64,000 bases of DNA from G963662675 sp963676845. GTDB lineage: Bacteria; Bacteroidota; Bacteroidia; Bacteroidales; Prolixibacteraceae. Location: contig CAXXKK010000034.1 in assembly GCA_963676845.2 (NCBI GenBank), positions 1-64,000 of the forward strand, in the 5' to 3' direction. Position 1 is the first letter of the stretch, and each line of letters starts with the position of its first letter. The notes below the pieces were generated by a model. The model had not been told where the DNA came from. It searched no databases and saw only the letters and a list, made by a program, of their open reading frames with translations. Of this stretch, positions 50,448 through 58,904 are shown in pieces. The position numbers were made by a program, and so were the translations under genes.

Positions 50448-52769
50448 ATGCAGACACAAATTCTTGGTTTCCCGCGAATTGGAGCCAACCGTGAACTTAA
50501 AAAGGCTTGTGAGGCCTACTGGAAGGGTACTATATCCTTATCAGAACTAAAACAGGCAGGAAAGGAAGAACGCCTGAAAAACTGGACATTCCAAAAAGAA
50601 AAAGGGGTTGACCTGATTCCTTCAAATGATTTTTCTTTTTATGATCAGGTTGCAGATTTGGCTTATATGTTTGGGGTAATTCCCAGTCGTTTTCAATTCT
50701 TGCAAGAAGAACTTAGCCCTGAAGATTTGTATTTTTCCATGTGTAGGGGCTACCAGAAAAACGGGAACGACGTTGTTCCATTGGAAATGACGAAATGGTT
50801 TGATACGAATTACCATTACCTCGTTCCAGAATTTGAAAAAAATCAAAATTTCTTTCTCAACGGAAACAAAATAATAGATGAGTTTAAAGAGGCTTTAGAT
50901 GCAGGAATTAAAACTAAACCTGTTTTGTTGGGCCCAATTTCATTCTTAAAATTAGGAAAAGAAAAACAGGATGATTTCAATAGACTGGAATTAGCTCATA
51001 CCTTATTGCCTGTTTATATAGAACTTATTGGAAAGCTGGAAAATGTAGGTGTTGATTGTATTCAGATTGATGAGCCTTGTCTGGTTACAGACCTGGATGA
51101 TTATGAACGCAAACTATATCGTGTAATCTTGACCGAACTTTTTGGCTCATTTCCCGGAATTAAGTTTGTTTTGGCAACCTATTTTGAAAGTATTGAGAAT
51201 GAAGCCAATTGGCTAAAGAAACTCCCACTCGAAGTATTGCATTTGGATTTGGTTCGGGCTCCTGAACAACTTGATGTTTTTATTGAAGATTTACCTTCAA
51301 CTTTGTCTCTTTCTTTAGGAATTGTGAACGGACGAAATATCTGGAAGAATAATCTAGAGAGTTCACAGATACTTGTTAAAAAGGCATTACTAAAGTTAGG
51401 CAGCGAAAGGATAATTCTTGCTCCTTCATGTTCTTTGCTCCATGTGCCTTACGATTTGGAAAATGAAAAAGATGAAAATGGATTACCTGCTTTTGTGAAG
51501 GGACAGATGGCTTTTGCAAAACAAAAAGTTGACGAGTTATTCCTTCTTAAAAGATTATTGACTGAATCGGCTGATGAGAAGGATTTGCAAATTCTTCGGG
51601 ATAATGTAGAAAGTTTTTCAGAATGGAGAAATCATAAAGAGGTTAATCGGCAAGAAGTAAAATGTAAGGTGCTGGAAGTTTCAAGGATATGGAATGAAAT
51701 TTCTCGTGATTCTTCGTTTAGTGAACGCATTGAAAAGCAACAGGCTAGACTAAATTTGCCTTTTTTCCCATCAACAATGATTGGTTCATTGCCTCAAACA
51801 AATGAACTTCGGAAAATGCGACGTTCATCCCTGAAAAATGAAATTTCTAAAGTTGAATATGAGAGATTCATTAATAAGAGCATTGAAGAAGCAATACGCT
51901 GGCAGGAAGAAGTGGGAGTGGATGTTCTCGTTCATGGTGAGTTTGAGCGAAACGATATGGTTGAATTTTTTGGTGAACGCTTAAGCGGTTTTGCTTTTAC
52001 TCAAAATGGCTGGGTTCAGAGTTATGGTTCGCGTGGAGTGAAACCTCCGGTTATCTATGGTGATGTTTTCCGTAAAGAACCAATGACCGTTGATGTTTCG
52101 GTTTATGCTCAGTCTCTTACGGATAAGCCTGTAAAGGGGATGTTAACAGGTCCAATTACAATTCTCCAATGGTCGTTTGTTCGAGAAGATCAACCTCGTA
52201 AATCAACTGCCTTGCAGATTGCTCTGGCGATTCGGGATGAAGTTCTTGAATTGGAAGAAAATGGAATTTCAATAATACAGATTGATGAACCGGCCTTGCG
52301 TGAGGGGCTGCCAATAAAAAAAGCAAAACAAGGAGAGTATCTCAATTGGGCTGTTACATCTTTTAAATTGAGTAACTGGGGGGTTAAAGATGAGACACAA
52401 ATTCATACCCATATGTGTTATGCTGAGTTTAATGATATTATTTCATCTATTATTGATATGGATGCAGATGTGATCAGTATTGAAACATCACGTTCACAAA
52501 TGGAATTACTCGATGTTTTTGCTAAAGTACAATATCCAAATCATATAGGGCCAGGGGTGTATGATATTCATTCTCCCCGTATTCCTTCTGTTACGGAAAT
52601 GACTGATTTGCTTTTTGCAGCATCTAAATATTTGCCGTCAGACAATATCTGGGTGAACCCTGATTGTGGTTTGAAAACTCGTGGATGGGAAGAAACACGA
52701 AAATCCATAGAAAATATGATAGAATCAACAAAACAAATGAGGGCTGCTATACCTCATGTTGTGAATTAG
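50448..52769 (+). CDS. metE: Cobalamin-independent methionine synthase
   Basis: 773 residues. It transfers a methyl group from 5-methyltetrahydropteroyl-triglutamate to homocysteine, giving methionine without B12. N-terminal half begins MQTQILGFPRIGANRELKKA; C-terminal half has FFPSTMIGSLPQTNELRKMR, VHGEFERNDMVEFFGE, IDEPALREGLPIK, HTHMCYAEF (zinc His and Cys) and NPDCGLKTRGWEE (zinc Cys740). Complete and intact. Expression is under the cobalamin riboswitch. The last 100 bases of the gene are partly duplicated about 370 bases downstream. Confidence 0.97.
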   Translation: MQTQILGFPRIGANRELKKACEAYWKGTISLSELKQAGKEERLKNWTFQKEKGVDLIPSNDFSFYDQVADLAYMFGVIPSRFQFLQEELSPEDLYFSMCRGYQKNGNDVVPLEMTKWFDTNYHYLVPEFEKNQNFFLNGNKIIDEFKEALDAGIKTKPVLLGPISFLKLGKEKQDDFNRLELAHTLLPVYIELIGKLENVGVDCIQIDEPCLVTDLDDYERKLYRVILTELFGSFPGIKFVLATYFESIENEANWLKKLPLEVLHLDLVRAPEQLDVFIEDLPSTLSLSLGIVNGRNIWKNNLESSQILVKKALLKLGSERIILAPSCSLLHVPYDLENEKDENGLPAFVKGQMAFAKQKVDELFLLKRLLTESADEKDLQILRDNVESFSEWRNHKEVNRQEVKCKVLEVSRIWNEISRDSSFSERIEKQQARLNLPFFPSTMIGSLPQTNELRKMRRSSLKNEISKVEYERFINKSIEEAIRWQEEVGVDVLVHGEFERNDMVEFFGERLSGFAFTQNGWVQSYGSRGVKPPVIYGDVFRKEPMTVDVSVYAQSLTDKPVKGMLTGPITILQWSFVREDQPRKSTALQIALAIRDEVLELEENGISIIQIDEPALREGLPIKKAKQGEYLNWAVTSFKLSNWGVKDETQIHTHMCYAEFNDIISSIIDMDADVISIETSRSQMELLDVFAKVQYPNHIGPGVYDIHSPRIPSVTEMTDLLFAASKYLPSDNIWVNPDCGLKTRGWEETRKSIENMIESTKQMRAAIPHVVN

Positions 52770-52780
52770 ATAGATTGTAA

Positions 52781-52811
52781 AAAGGAGTGGGAGAGCCCAC
52801 TCCTTTCTTTT
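52781..52811 (+). terminator. Terminator after metE (first copy)
   Basis: AAAGGAGTGGG (52781-52791) pairs with CCCACTCCTTT (52796-52806), loop AGAG, then CTTTTC. A diverged copy with compensating base changes lies at 53158-53186. Confidence 0.8.
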
Positions 52812-52835
52812 CAAAAGACAAGTTAGTAAAAAAAT

Positions 52836-52973
52836 ATGAATTCAGAATTTATTCCAGAGATTGGAACAGCTTTAAGACTCATGTTGCTGAGTATTAAAGG
52901 TATCGTGGAGACATTGGTCGGCAAAATTATTTTTATGGAAAATCATTCTTTTTTGAATCCTTATGTTGTTTAA
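52836..52973 (+). pseudogene. Truncated copy of the 5' end of the downstream transporter gene
   Basis: Open frame of 45 residues starting MNSEFIPEIGTALRLMLLSI. Its first 93 bases match the start of the transporter gene at 53204 without gaps at 71 of 93 positions by my count; after about codon 34 the similarity ends and an unrelated tail reaches TAA at 52971. It is the left part of a tandem duplication scar. The frame is still open, so a peptide could be made, but nonsynonymous changes are many. Confidence 0.75.
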
Positions 52974-53035
52974 AATGAGTGATATACTATTTCAAGAACA
53001 TAAAAGTATGATAGTAGAAAACATATGTGTAAGCT

Positions 53036-53145
53036 CAATTTGTGGATTAAATATCTGTGGATTGAAGGAACTCTGGGAAGCTATAGAAAATAGGATAGAA
53101 TCAACAAAACAAATGAGGACATCTATACCTCATGTTGTGGAATAG
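53036..53145 (+). pseudogene. Truncated copy of the 3' end of metE
   Basis: In frame it reads ICGLNICGLKELWEAIENRI then ESTKQMRTSIPHVVE and a stop, against the MetE end CGLKTRGWEETRKSIENMIE and STKQMRAAIPHVVN: 22 identical residues of 38 aligned, by eye. An open frame from an ATG at 52963 (60 residues) includes it and overlaps the transporter fragment. It lies 376 bases from the matching point in metE. Confidence 0.8.
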
Positions 53146-53157
53146 ATAGATTGCAAG

Positions 53158-53186
53158 AGGAGCAGGAGAGCCTGCTCCTTTCTTTC
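53158..53186 (+). terminator. Terminator-like hairpin (second copy) just before the transporter gene
   Basis: GGAGCAGG (53159-53166) pairs with CCTGCTCC (53171-53178), loop AGAG, plus an A-T pair and TTTCTTTC. Compared with the copy at 52781 two base pairs have changed on both strands, keeping the stem intact. It stands only about 18 bases before the transporter ATG. Confidence 0.7.
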
Positions 53187-53203
53187 AAACAAAAAATCAA
53201 AAA

Positions 53204-54856
53204 ATGAATTTAGAGTTATTTACAGAGATTGGAACGGCCTCAACACTAATATTTCTGAGTGTTACAGGTATCGTAGGAGTGATGGTTGGCAAAATTAAAT
53301 TTGTCAGGGTGAAGCTGGGTATTGCGGGAGTGCTTTTTGCCGGGCTCCTGTTTGGACATTTAGGGGCAGAGATAGACCACAATGTGTTGCATTTCGTAAA
53401 GGAATTTGGACTTATACTGTTTGTGTATTCAATTGGGTTGGAAGTAGGTCCCCGTTTCCTTTCTTCACTGAAAAGTAATGGATTGAAATTGAATTTTTTG
53501 GCAATGGGGATTGTTTTAATAGGTTTTGCCATTGCTGTTGCATTAAAACTTGGTTTTGATATCCCAGTTGAAGTTATTGCTGGAATAATGTCCGGTGCAG
53601 TAACAAATACGCCAGGTTTGGGAGCAGCCCAGCAAGTTATTTCTGACCAAGTTGCCAATCCGGCTCTTGCCGAAGTTACAGGAATGGGGTATGCTGTTGC
53701 TTATCCTTTCGGAATTATTGGAATAATTCTAACCATGATTTTGTTACGTGTGTTTTTCCGTGTTGTTGTAGATAAGGAATCTAACGATTTTTCGTCAAAA
53801 GTATCTGGTGTGCAGGGAAAACTGGAAGCCATCAATGTGAATGTTGTTAATCAGGCTTTGATAGGAAAATCAATCTCTTTTTTGAGGGAGACTCTTGAGG
53901 GTGAATTTGTTTTTTCCAGGCTTTTACGAAACGATGAGTTTATTATACCCGAAGAGTCTGACACTATTCAACAAGGAGATGTTATTTATGGTGTATCAAC
54001 AGAGGAAAATTTCTCTGAACTTGAATTGAAAGTCGGAAAGATTAATAGAACCGTAGATTTGAATGTGTCAGGAAGAATGGGGATTCGGCATGTAGTTTTC
54101 ACCAATAAAAAATTAGCAGGAAAAACCATTAAGGAAATTGGAATCGCCAGACGCTACCCTGTTAATATTACCCGGATTTTTAGGGCAGGAAATGAGATAT
54201 TGGCCAATGAAAGTGATAGTGTAGAGTTTGGGGATACAATTCGGATTGTAGGTGATCGCAAAGCATTGAAAGAGGTAGCTAAACTACTTGGTAATTCGAT
54301 GAAAGAACTATCCCATCCTAACATTATCCCTATCCTGATTGGCGTGTTGGCAGGTGTTCTTATTGGAAGTATTCCGATTGCAATTCCCGGACTACCTGCT
54401 CCGGCAAAATTGGGTTTGGCAGGCGGTCCTTTGTTGGTGGCTTTGTTTTTGGGGCATAAAGGAAGAATCGGGAAACTCGACTTTTATATGACGCCGGGGG
54501 CAAACTTGTTTATCCGGGAGTTGGGTATTATTCTTTTTCTGGCTTGCGTTGGACTTTCATCTGGAAAAAACTTTGTGAGCACGATTACTGAAGGTGGATA
54601 TATGTGGATGCTTTACGGTGCTGCAATTACCTTCATTCCGCTTATAGTTATAGGTGTTATTGCTCGTATGATGAAGTTTAACTACTTGTCTATTTGTGGT
54701 TTGTTGGCCGGATCGATGACAGATCCACCAGCTCTGGAATTTGCAAATTCTATTTCACCTGTTCAGGCTCAATCCACAGCTTATGCAACAGTATATCCTT
54801 TGGTTATGTTTCTTAGGGTGTTGCTGGCACAGGTACTGGTATTAATATTCTTGTAA
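53204..54856 (+). CDS. AspT/YidE-family putative transporter with two TrkA-C domains
   Basis: 550 residues. Two membrane halves (about 8-190 and 375-550) surround two RCK_C/TrkA-C domains (about 205-290 and 295-372, each with the pattern GKTIKEIGIARRYPVNITRI or similar). Repeated motifs GLILFVYSIGLEVGPRF / GIILFLACVGLSSGKNF and SGAVTNTPGLGAA / AGSMTDPPALEFA mark the aspartate:alanine exchanger-like family, whose substrates are mostly unknown. It follows metE after a duplication scar and two terminator-like hairpins. No promoter is evident in the short gap, so it may rely on read-through from the metE transcript. Confidence 0.85.
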   Translation: MNLELFTEIGTASTLIFLSVTGIVGVMVGKIKFVRVKLGIAGVLFAGLLFGHLGAEIDHNVLHFVKEFGLILFVYSIGLEVGPRFLSSLKSNGLKLNFLAMGIVLIGFAIAVALKLGFDIPVEVIAGIMSGAVTNTPGLGAAQQVISDQVANPALAEVTGMGYAVAYPFGIIGIILTMILLRVFFRVVVDKESNDFSSKVSGVQGKLEAINVNVVNQALIGKSISFLRETLEGEFVFSRLLRNDEFIIPEESDTIQQGDVIYGVSTEENFSELELKVGKINRTVDLNVSGRMGIRHVVFTNKKLAGKTIKEIGIARRYPVNITRIFRAGNEILANESDSVEFGDTIRIVGDRKALKEVAKLLGNSMKELSHPNIIPILIGVLAGVLIGSIPIAIPGLPAPAKLGLAGGPLLVALFLGHKGRIGKLDFYMTPGANLFIRELGIILFLACVGLSSGKNFVSTITEGGYMWMLYGAAITFIPLIVIGVIARMMKFNYLSICGLLAGSMTDPPALEFANSISPVQAQSTAYATVYPLVMFLRVLLAQVLVLIFL

Positions 54857-54903
54857 GATATATTCTTTGTTATATATGTTAAGTAAAATCAGATCATCAT
54901 TGT

Positions 54904-54937
54904 TTTTTGGGAGAAGTCATCGTGCTTCTCCTAAAAA
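54904..54937. other. Hairpin after the transporter gene
   Basis: TTTTTGGGAGAAG (54904-54916) pairs with CTTCTCCTAAAAA (54925-54937) around TCATCGTG. The T-run is in the 5' arm, so it is not a classical terminator for the + strand. Confidence 0.45.
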
Positions 54938-55047
54938 CGATGTGTTTTTAGAGAATTGTAGTTTATGATTTTGATGATGGAGATAATACACTATAGAGCG
55001 TAAGTTATTTTTTGTCATGGTACAATTAGAATCTGACATTCAATATT

Positions 55048-56598
55048 ATGGAAAAAGATAATAGAAAATCGTTCGTTCATTTTCGGGAAAGAAATGAGGA
55101 AAGAAATGCACAATACGAAGGGGAATACGAGAACCGGCAGCATGTCAAAGCAAAACTTACAGCCTGGGAACGTATAAACATCCTTTTTGATGAAGATAGC
55201 TTTCAGGAGCTTGATGCTTTTGTACGTTCAAGGCACAATGGAAATGGAAAAACAAAAACCTATGGAGATGGGGTGATTGTTGGTCATGGACGTATTAACG
55301 GGCGCAAAGTTTTTGCTTATGCTCAGGATTTCAATTTTATGGGAGGTTCTTTGGGGGAGGCTCACGCTGCCAAGATTATAAAAGTGCAGGACATGGCTCG
55401 TAAAATGGGACATCCCATTGTTGGTTTAATTGATTCCGGTGGAGCTCGCATACAGGAAGGAATTGCCAGTCTTTCCGGTTATGCTGGTATTTTTTTACGA
55501 AATATTCAGTCTTCCGGAATTATTCCACAAATTTCGGTAATTCTTGGTCCTGCTGCCGGAGGAGCAGTTTATTCACCTGCATTAACTGATTTTGTTTTTA
55601 TGGTGCGCCATACAGGTCGCATGTTTGTTACCGGCCCAGAAATTGTGAAGGAGGTTTTAAATGAAGATGTTTCCTTTGATCAGCTTGGTGGTGCCGACAT
55701 TCATGCAACAAAAAGTGGTGTTGCCCAGTTTGTTTATGATGATGAAGAACATACTTTGCTGGGTGTGAGGAAATTATTACAATATCTTCCTTCAAATAAT
55801 ATTGAGATGCCTCCTTCAAACTCGGTAAACCCCATGGAGCCTCCTCGTCCGGAAAGGCTGAAATTGATCGTTCCTGATGATCCTGTTGTCCCTTATGATA
55901 TGCATAATGTGATCACTAATCTGGTGGATCAGAATAGCTTTTGGGAAATTAGTGAATTGTATGCAATGAACATGATTACCGGGTTTGCTCGTCTTGATGG
56001 ACGAGTGGTTGGTATTGTTGCCAATCAGCCGAAAGTTTTGGCGGGTGTTCTCGATGTGAATTCTTCCGTAAAAGCAGCACGCTTTGTCCGCTTTTGCGAT
56101 GGCTTTAATATTCCTTTATTAATTCTTGAAGATGTCCCTGGATTTCTTCCCGGAACAGATCAGGAACATGTGGGCTTAATCAGGCATGGGGCAAAATTGC
56201 TTTATGCTTTTGGAGAGGCATCGGTACCAAAAATTACAGTTATAACCCGAAAAGCCTACGGTGGTGCATACATTGTAATGAGCAGTAAGAATATGGGTGG
56301 CGACTTCAATTTTGCCTGGCCTACAGCTGAAGTTGCGGTGATGGGACCGGAAGGTGCGATAAAAATTTTGAACAGGAAAGAACTGGCTGCTTCAGATAAT
56401 CCGGAAAAACTTAAGCAAGAATTGATAGCAGAATACCGGGAAACAACGGCCAATCCATACATTGCCGATGAGTATGGGTATATTGATGAGGTAATAGATC
56501 CTGCCGTGACAAGGAAAAAGCTGATTTCGGCTTTTGAACTTCTTCAAAATAAACACATTGAAAAAATGCCCCGTAAACATGGGAATCTTCCTTTATAA
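55048..56598 (+). CDS. Acyl-CoA carboxylase, carboxyltransferase subunit (propionyl-CoA carboxylase beta / MmdA type)
   Basis: 516 residues, biotin-dependent carboxyltransferase with both crotonase-like halves: GGSLGEAHAAKI, DSGGARIQEGIASLSGYAGI, GPAAGGAVYSPALTDF and QLGGADIHATKSGV in the first, DVPGFLPGTDQEHVGLIRHG, KAYGGAYIVMSSKNMG and FAWPTAEVAVMGPEGA in the second. It moves the carboxyl group between biotin and an acyl-CoA, most likely giving (S)-methylmalonyl-CoA from propionyl-CoA or the reverse. First of three genes encoding all parts of the enzyme. Methylmalonyl-CoA is normally converted by a B12-dependent mutase. Confidence 0.92.
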   Translation: MEKDNRKSFVHFRERNEERNAQYEGEYENRQHVKAKLTAWERINILFDEDSFQELDAFVRSRHNGNGKTKTYGDGVIVGHGRINGRKVFAYAQDFNFMGGSLGEAHAAKIIKVQDMARKMGHPIVGLIDSGGARIQEGIASLSGYAGIFLRNIQSSGIIPQISVILGPAAGGAVYSPALTDFVFMVRHTGRMFVTGPEIVKEVLNEDVSFDQLGGADIHATKSGVAQFVYDDEEHTLLGVRKLLQYLPSNNIEMPPSNSVNPMEPPRPERLKLIVPDDPVVPYDMHNVITNLVDQNSFWEISELYAMNMITGFARLDGRVVGIVANQPKVLAGVLDVNSSVKAARFVRFCDGFNIPLLILEDVPGFLPGTDQEHVGLIRHGAKLLYAFGEASVPKITVITRKAYGGAYIVMSSKNMGGDFNFAWPTAEVAVMGPEGAIKILNRKELAASDNPEKLKQELIAEYRETTANPYIADEYGYIDEVIDPAVTRKKLISAFELLQNKHIEKMPRKHGNLPL

Positions 56599-56607
56599 TC
56601 TGGAATT

Positions 56608-58095
56608 ATGAAACTAAAATCGTTACTCATTGCAAACCGTGGGGAAATTGCGTCCCGGATAATTAAAACAGCATCCGGGATGGGAATTAAAACCTATTGT
56701 TTTCAAACAGCCAAAGAGCCAAATGCTCTTTACCTGGAAAATGCAGATGTCGTCATTCATGAAAAGGACGAAAGCTCATCCATTTTTCTAAATGCAGAAA
56801 AGATTGTGAATTATGCAAAAGATATAGGAATCGATGCCATTCACCCAGGATATGGTTTTTTGGCTGAAGATCCACTATTGGCCCGTTTGTGCAAGGAAGA
56901 AGGAATTTTGTTTGTTGGTCCTGATGCCACTATTATTGAAACAATGGGAAACAAAGGCAAAGCTCGTGAGTTGGCTGAAAACGCCGGAATCCCAATTGTG
57001 AAGGGAAGCAAAAGACCTGCCTTGAATTTATCCGATGTTAAGGAGGATGTAGAAGATATCGATTATCCTGTGATTTTGAAAGCACTGGCTGGTGGGGGTG
57101 GAAAAGGAATGAGAATCGTCCGAAATCCGCAGGAATTGGAACCCATGTATAAAATGGCATGTGGCGAAGCTATAAATGCATTTGGAAATGGGGATATGTT
57201 AGTCGAAAAATTTATCGAACGTCCACACCATATTGAGGTGCAGGTTTTAGCTGATAAGCAGGGCAATGCATTGCATCTTTTCGAAAGGGAGTGCTCCATT
57301 CAGCGAAACCATCAAAAATTGTTGGAAGAAGCCCCTGCTCCAAATATGTCGGGTGAGCTGCGTAATAAGATTACAACTGATGCCTTAAAGTTGGTTAAGG
57401 AAACCGGATATTTTACTTTGGGGACAGTAGAATTCTTGCTTGACGAAGATGGCAGCTATTATTTCATGGAAATGAATACGCGCATTCAGGTGGAGCATCC
57501 GGTAACCGAAGCAATAACCGGTTTGGATTTGGTTCAATTGCAAATAGAGACAGCTTGCGGAAATTCTTTGACGTTAAGGCAGGAAGATGTAAAAATGAAA
57601 GGCTGTGCAATTGAGTTTCGAGTGAACGCAGAAGATCCTCAAAATAGCTTTGCTCCAAACTTTGGGATCATTGATGAACTGAGTTTTAAGGCGCAAAAAG
57701 GCCTTCGGATTGATGCGGGATATCTGGCAGGATCCGTTATTCCAAATTTATATGATTCACTCATTGCCAAACTGATTGTATCGGCAAAAAACAGAGAGGA
57801 AGTTATTTCAAAAGCCTTACAGGTAATGGGAAATGCTCAGGTTGAAGGGGTGAAAACTACAATTCCTTTTTTCAAGGCTGTATTAAGGCATCCGGATTTT
57901 ATTGAGGGTGACTTTACTACTTCCTTCGTTAGTGAAATGAACATGCTTTATTTTCAGGAAGAAAACGAAGAGGAAGCAGCTGCAGCATTAGCTCTTCAAT
58001 ATTATTTAGATGAAATCAGGGCTATAGAATCGGAAACTGTTGGAACAGGAAATGCAACACCCTGGATTTCCAGAATGTTGAACAAAATCTCTTAA
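56608..58095 (+). CDS. Biotin carboxylase subunit
   Basis: 495 residues. ATP-grasp enzyme that carboxylates biotin using ATP and bicarbonate. Motifs: SLLIANRGEIASRIIKTA, AIHPGYGFLAEDP, ALAGGGGKGMRIV (glycine-rich ATP loop), ERECSIQRNHQKLLEEAPAP, FMEMNTRIQVEHPVTEAITG (catalytic region). The C-terminus is longer than in AccC of fatty-acid synthesis, as in acyl-CoA carboxylases, and there is no fused biotin domain; that is the next gene. 9 bases after the carboxyltransferase gene. Confidence 0.93.
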   Translation: MKLKSLLIANRGEIASRIIKTASGMGIKTYCFQTAKEPNALYLENADVVIHEKDESSSIFLNAEKIVNYAKDIGIDAIHPGYGFLAEDPLLARLCKEEGILFVGPDATIIETMGNKGKARELAENAGIPIVKGSKRPALNLSDVKEDVEDIDYPVILKALAGGGGKGMRIVRNPQELEPMYKMACGEAINAFGNGDMLVEKFIERPHHIEVQVLADKQGNALHLFERECSIQRNHQKLLEEAPAPNMSGELRNKITTDALKLVKETGYFTLGTVEFLLDEDGSYYFMEMNTRIQVEHPVTEAITGLDLVQLQIETACGNSLTLRQEDVKMKGCAIEFRVNAEDPQNSFAPNFGIIDELSFKAQKGLRIDAGYLAGSVIPNLYDSLIAKLIVSAKNREEVISKALQVMGNAQVEGVKTTIPFFKAVLRHPDFIEGDFTTSFVSEMNMLYFQEENEEEAAAALALQYYLDEIRAIESETVGTGNATPWISRMLNKIS

Positions 58096-58098
58096 ACC

Positions 58099-58602
58099 AT
58101 GGGAAAAAGAAATAAGCAAAGATACATCGTGTCTGGTGCCAACGAATATAGTTTTAGTACATCTAACTATAAAATAAACCGCAATCGTAGGCATAAATTG
58201 AGTCAGGATAAAAATGGAGTTTACAGAATGTCTGTTCTTGGAAAAGATTTTCAGGGAACTGTAATCCATAAAAAGCAAAATATGATTAGCGTTGAAGTGA
58301 ATGGGAATCAGTATGATTTTTTAATAGATACTGAACATTCTTATCAACGGAGAAAGCAACATCGGAATAATAATATTCAGGAAGATTTTATTCTGATAAA
58401 ATCGCCCATGCCCGGAAAAATTGTAGGTTTGTTTGCCGAAAAGAATGCTGTTGTAAAAAAAGGAGACACTTTGCTTATCCTTGAGGCTATGAAAATGCAA
58501 AATCAAGTACTGGCACCCCAAGATGGTACGGTTGTAAGTGTCAATGTAAAAGAGAATGAAACTGTATTTGTTGATCAGGTTTTGATCGATTTGAAAAAGT
58601 GA
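58099..58602 (+). CDS. Biotin carboxyl carrier protein of the acyl-CoA carboxylase
   Basis: 167 residues. The C-terminal 70 residues form a biotinyl domain with SPMPGKIVGLFAEKNAVVKK and LEAMKMQN, the biotin being attached to Lys132. The N-terminal 95 residues are basic and probably dock on the other subunits. It starts 3 bases after the biotin carboxylase stop and completes the three-subunit carboxylase. Confidence 0.94.
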   Translation: MGKRNKQRYIVSGANEYSFSTSNYKINRNRRHKLSQDKNGVYRMSVLGKDFQGTVIHKKQNMISVEVNGNQYDFLIDTEHSYQRRKQHRNNNIQEDFILIKSPMPGKIVGLFAEKNAVVKKGDTLLILEAMKMQNQVLAPQDGTVVSVNVKENETVFVDQVLIDLKK

Positions 58603-58604
58603 TT

Positions 58605-58814
58605 ATGGAAACATCCAATAAATTCGAACCCAAAATATGCCCACGATGTGGGGCAATGGTGCCTTGCACCGGGGATTTGAATTGTTGGTGTATGAAAGTT
58701 GAAGTACCCGAAAAAGTGCTTGACTATATTTCGGCAACTTACGATGGCTGTCTTTGTCGTTCATGTTTAGAAAAAATCATTGAAGAGAAGAATATTCCCG
58801 ATAAAAACGACTGA
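58605..58814 (+). CDS. Cysteine-rich CWC family protein
   Basis: 69 residues from the ATG at 58605. Eight cysteines in the arrangement CPRCGAMVPC, DLNCWCMKVEVP and GCLCRSCLEKI, matching the small cysteine-rich CWC family, presumably a zinc or other metal site. It follows the biotin carrier gene by 2 bases and is the last gene of that operon; its function is unknown. Confidence 0.85.
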   Translation: METSNKFEPKICPRCGAMVPCTGDLNCWCMKVEVPEKVLDYISATYDGCLCRSCLEKIIEEKNIPDKND

Positions 58815-58851
58815 TGTAGAAAGAGTTATTTTTAAAGATTCCACTTTGTTT

Positions 58852-58867
58852 TATTTTTGTATTTTTG
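58852..58867 (+). promoter_or_regulatory. Two adjacent -7 boxes upstream of ffh
   Basis: TATTTTTG occurs twice in tandem (58852-58859 and 58860-58867), 38-53 bases before the ATG. No correctly spaced TTTG is seen upstream. Confidence 0.45.
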
Positions 58868-58904
58868 CACGGATTAATAGAAAAAATTCAATACTATTCT
58901 ACAT

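Noticed and set aside
50266..50550. 94-residue reading frame across the second cobalamin riboswitch and the start of metE
   Set aside because: It runs through the conserved aptamer and out of frame into metE; the RNA structure and metE explain the sequence.
53197..53658. 153-residue frame antisense to the AspT-like transporter
   Set aside because: Shadow of the transporter's first membrane half; no start signals.
54904..54937. Strong intrinsic terminator after the transporter
   Set aside because: The T-rich part is in the 5' arm rather than after the hairpin, so it does not fit a + strand terminator.
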